From: Comamonadaceae bacterium
GTDB taxonomy: Bacteria; Pseudomonadota; Gammaproteobacteria; Burkholderiales; Burkholderiaceae_C
Assembly: GCA_947457975.1 (NCBI GenBank)
Contig: CANGYC010000140.1
Span: forward strand, 1-6,523
Direction: 5' to 3'
Length of the DNA: 6,523 nucleotides
In this document: piece by piece, positions 5,977 through 6,523 of the stretch
Layout of the letters: the number at the start of each line of letters is the position of its first letter
How positions within the stretch are numbered: the stretch's first letter is position 1
Notes under the pieces: model-generated
Seen by the model: the letters and a program-made list of their open reading frames with translations, nothing else
Told to the model about the DNA's origin: nothing
The model's database searches: none
Translations under genes and position numbers: made by a program

Positions 5977-6339
5977 ATGAAATTCAACCGAAGCGCATTC
6001 GCCGGCATGGCTTTTTCGACCCTGTTTCTGGCCGCTTGCGGGCAAGGATCCGGCCCCGGCAAGACAGCGATTGAAATGTTCGAGAAGGTCTGCAAGACCA
6101 ACGATTACTCGGCCATGCTTGAGTACGTGGCACCTGAGTCGGCTGCCCTGATGGGCATCGGCGTGGGCATCATGAAGGACAAGGGCGCGGCAAGCGATGC
6201 CCACTTCTGCAAATCCCCGATCAAGGTGGTGTCCGAAAAGATCACTGACAACACCGCCGTCGTGGTGCTCAGTACCGACGAAAAGCCCATGGACTGGAAA
6301 AAAATCGACGGTAAATGGAAATACACCATCAAAAAATAA
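5977..6339 (+). CDS. Small putative lipoprotein, NTF2-like (DUF4878-type)
   Basis: This is a 120-residue exported lipoprotein of unknown function. A signal peptide MKFNRSAFAG(...)STLFLAAC ends in the lipobox L-A-A-C with C21 as the lipidated residue. The next residue is Gly, not Asp, so sorting to the outer membrane is expected. The mature part begins with a helix TAIEMFEKVCKTNDYSAMLEYV and ends with strands VVSEKITDNTAVVVL and WKKIDGKWKYTIKK. This helix-then-sheet order, with the closing DGKWK, is typical of DUF4878/NTF2-like lipoproteins; the assignment is from pattern only. AAGGA (5966-5970) lies 6 bases before the ATG, and a run of eight T (5952-5959) precedes it. The downstream frame begins at about its end, so the two may be co-transcribed. 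Confidence 0.85.
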   Translation: MKFNRSAFAGMAFSTLFLAACGQGSGPGKTAIEMFEKVCKTNDYSAMLEYVAPESAALMGIGVGIMKDKGAASDAHFCKSPIKVVSEKITDNTAVVVLSTDEKPMDWKKIDGKWKYTIKK

Positions 6340-6523
6340 GAAAGCGTTTTTTGCTGGGCTCATCGGCGCTTCTTTTGGCGTCGATGGCGTGGCTCTGGGA
6401 CGCTGCAGTCCATCGAGGCGAGCTCGCCTCGGTGCGGTCTCCAGGTCCTGGCGGCCCTGAGAATTCCCAGGCGGTTTTTTCAGTCCCTGCCCAGGGTGAC
6501 CTGATTTTCCGTACGGGCAGGGG
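6315..6523 (+). CDS. N-terminus of a membrane-anchored or exported protein, possibly YiiX/DUF830-like (cut by right edge)
   Basis: An open frame runs off the right edge. From an ATG at 6315 it gives 69 codons: a basic start (HHQKIRKRF), a hydrophobic stretch of about 20 residues (about 12-32), a Pro/Gly-rich linker and then QGDLIFRTGR. The GDLIFR motif after a short exported N-terminus resembles the start of YiiX/YaeF-type permuted papain-fold (DUF830, NlpC/P60-related) enzymes, where GDIIF or GDLVFR opens the domain. The catalytic Cys and His would lie beyond the edge, so this is tentative. The start is unsure. The ATG overlaps the lipoprotein gene by 25 bases and lacks a good Shine-Dalgarno sequence; a TTG at 6351 after AAGAAAG is the alternative. 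Tight spacing suggests an operon with the lipoprotein gene. Confidence 0.5.
   Translation, partial: MEIHHQKIRKRFLLGSSALLLASMAWLWDAAVHRGELASVRSPGPGGPENSQAVFSVPAQGDLIFRTGR
6414..6431. repeat. Perfect 18-bp palindrome inside the right-edge gene
   Basis: CGAGGCGAG is followed directly by its reverse complement CTCGCCTCG, with no spacer. It covers exactly six codons (R-G-E-L-A-S, residues 34-39) of the partial gene, in the linker after the membrane segment. The symmetry is seen directly; any function is unknown. Confidence 0.8.

Noticed and set aside
5821..6363. A 180-codon minus-strand open frame opposite the lipoprotein gene
   Set aside because: The plus-strand lipoprotein has a signal peptide, lipobox and Shine-Dalgarno sequence; the opposite frame has none of these and a His-rich shadow composition.
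6447..6480. CCTGG/CCAGG stem followed by six T, terminator-like
   Set aside because: The stem is only 5 bp with a 15-nt loop, and it lies inside an open frame that continues to the window edge.

Overview
The window looks like a chromosomal segment of a betaproteobacterium, most likely order Burkholderiales and probably Comamonadaceae. The evidence is the GC-rich coding style, the protein sequences themselves (Obg, L21, L27, octaprenyl diphosphate synthase), an orphan Bug-family tricarboxylate-type solute receptor, and a six-helix chemoreceptor type that I recall from this group. It is mostly an ordinary housekeeping region. I found no phage, insertion sequence, CRISPR array or defence system.

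Layout. Positions 1-1322 hold the minus-strand ribosome block: rplU (L21), then rpmA (L27), a strong symmetrical terminator at 681-708, then obgE, which runs off the left edge inside its G domain. Divergent from it on the plus strand is ispB (1491-2474), the polyprenyl diphosphate synthase that makes the quinone side chain. The 168-bp gap between them carries a perfect TATAAT on each strand. The rplU leader also holds two interleaved perfect inverted repeats that could form competing hairpins next to the Shine-Dalgarno sequence.

Convergent with ispB is a chemoreceptor gene (2509-4353, minus) of about 614 codons: six predicted membrane helices, a poly-HAMP-like section with three 45-residue repeats, and a classical MCP signalling domain. 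An in-frame TAG at codon 113 interrupts it, so it is either a fresh pseudogene, a strain-specific mutation or a sequencing error.

Next come tRNA-Pro(CGG) with encoded CCA (4529-4605) and its terminator, an orphan periplasmic Bug receptor with a twin-arginine signal (4757-5740), a hairpin terminator, a small NTF2-like (DUF4878-type) lipoprotein (5977-6339), and the start of a membrane-anchored or exported protein resembling YiiX/DUF830 enzymes (from about 6315), cut by the right edge.

Functional links: rplU, rpmA and obgE all serve the 50S ribosomal subunit. ispB supplies the ubiquinone tail. The remaining genes are accessory sensing, uptake and envelope functions with no clear shared pathway. 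The points most worth a second look are the amber codon in the chemoreceptor, the rplU leader structure and the small lipoprotein plus YiiX-like pair.
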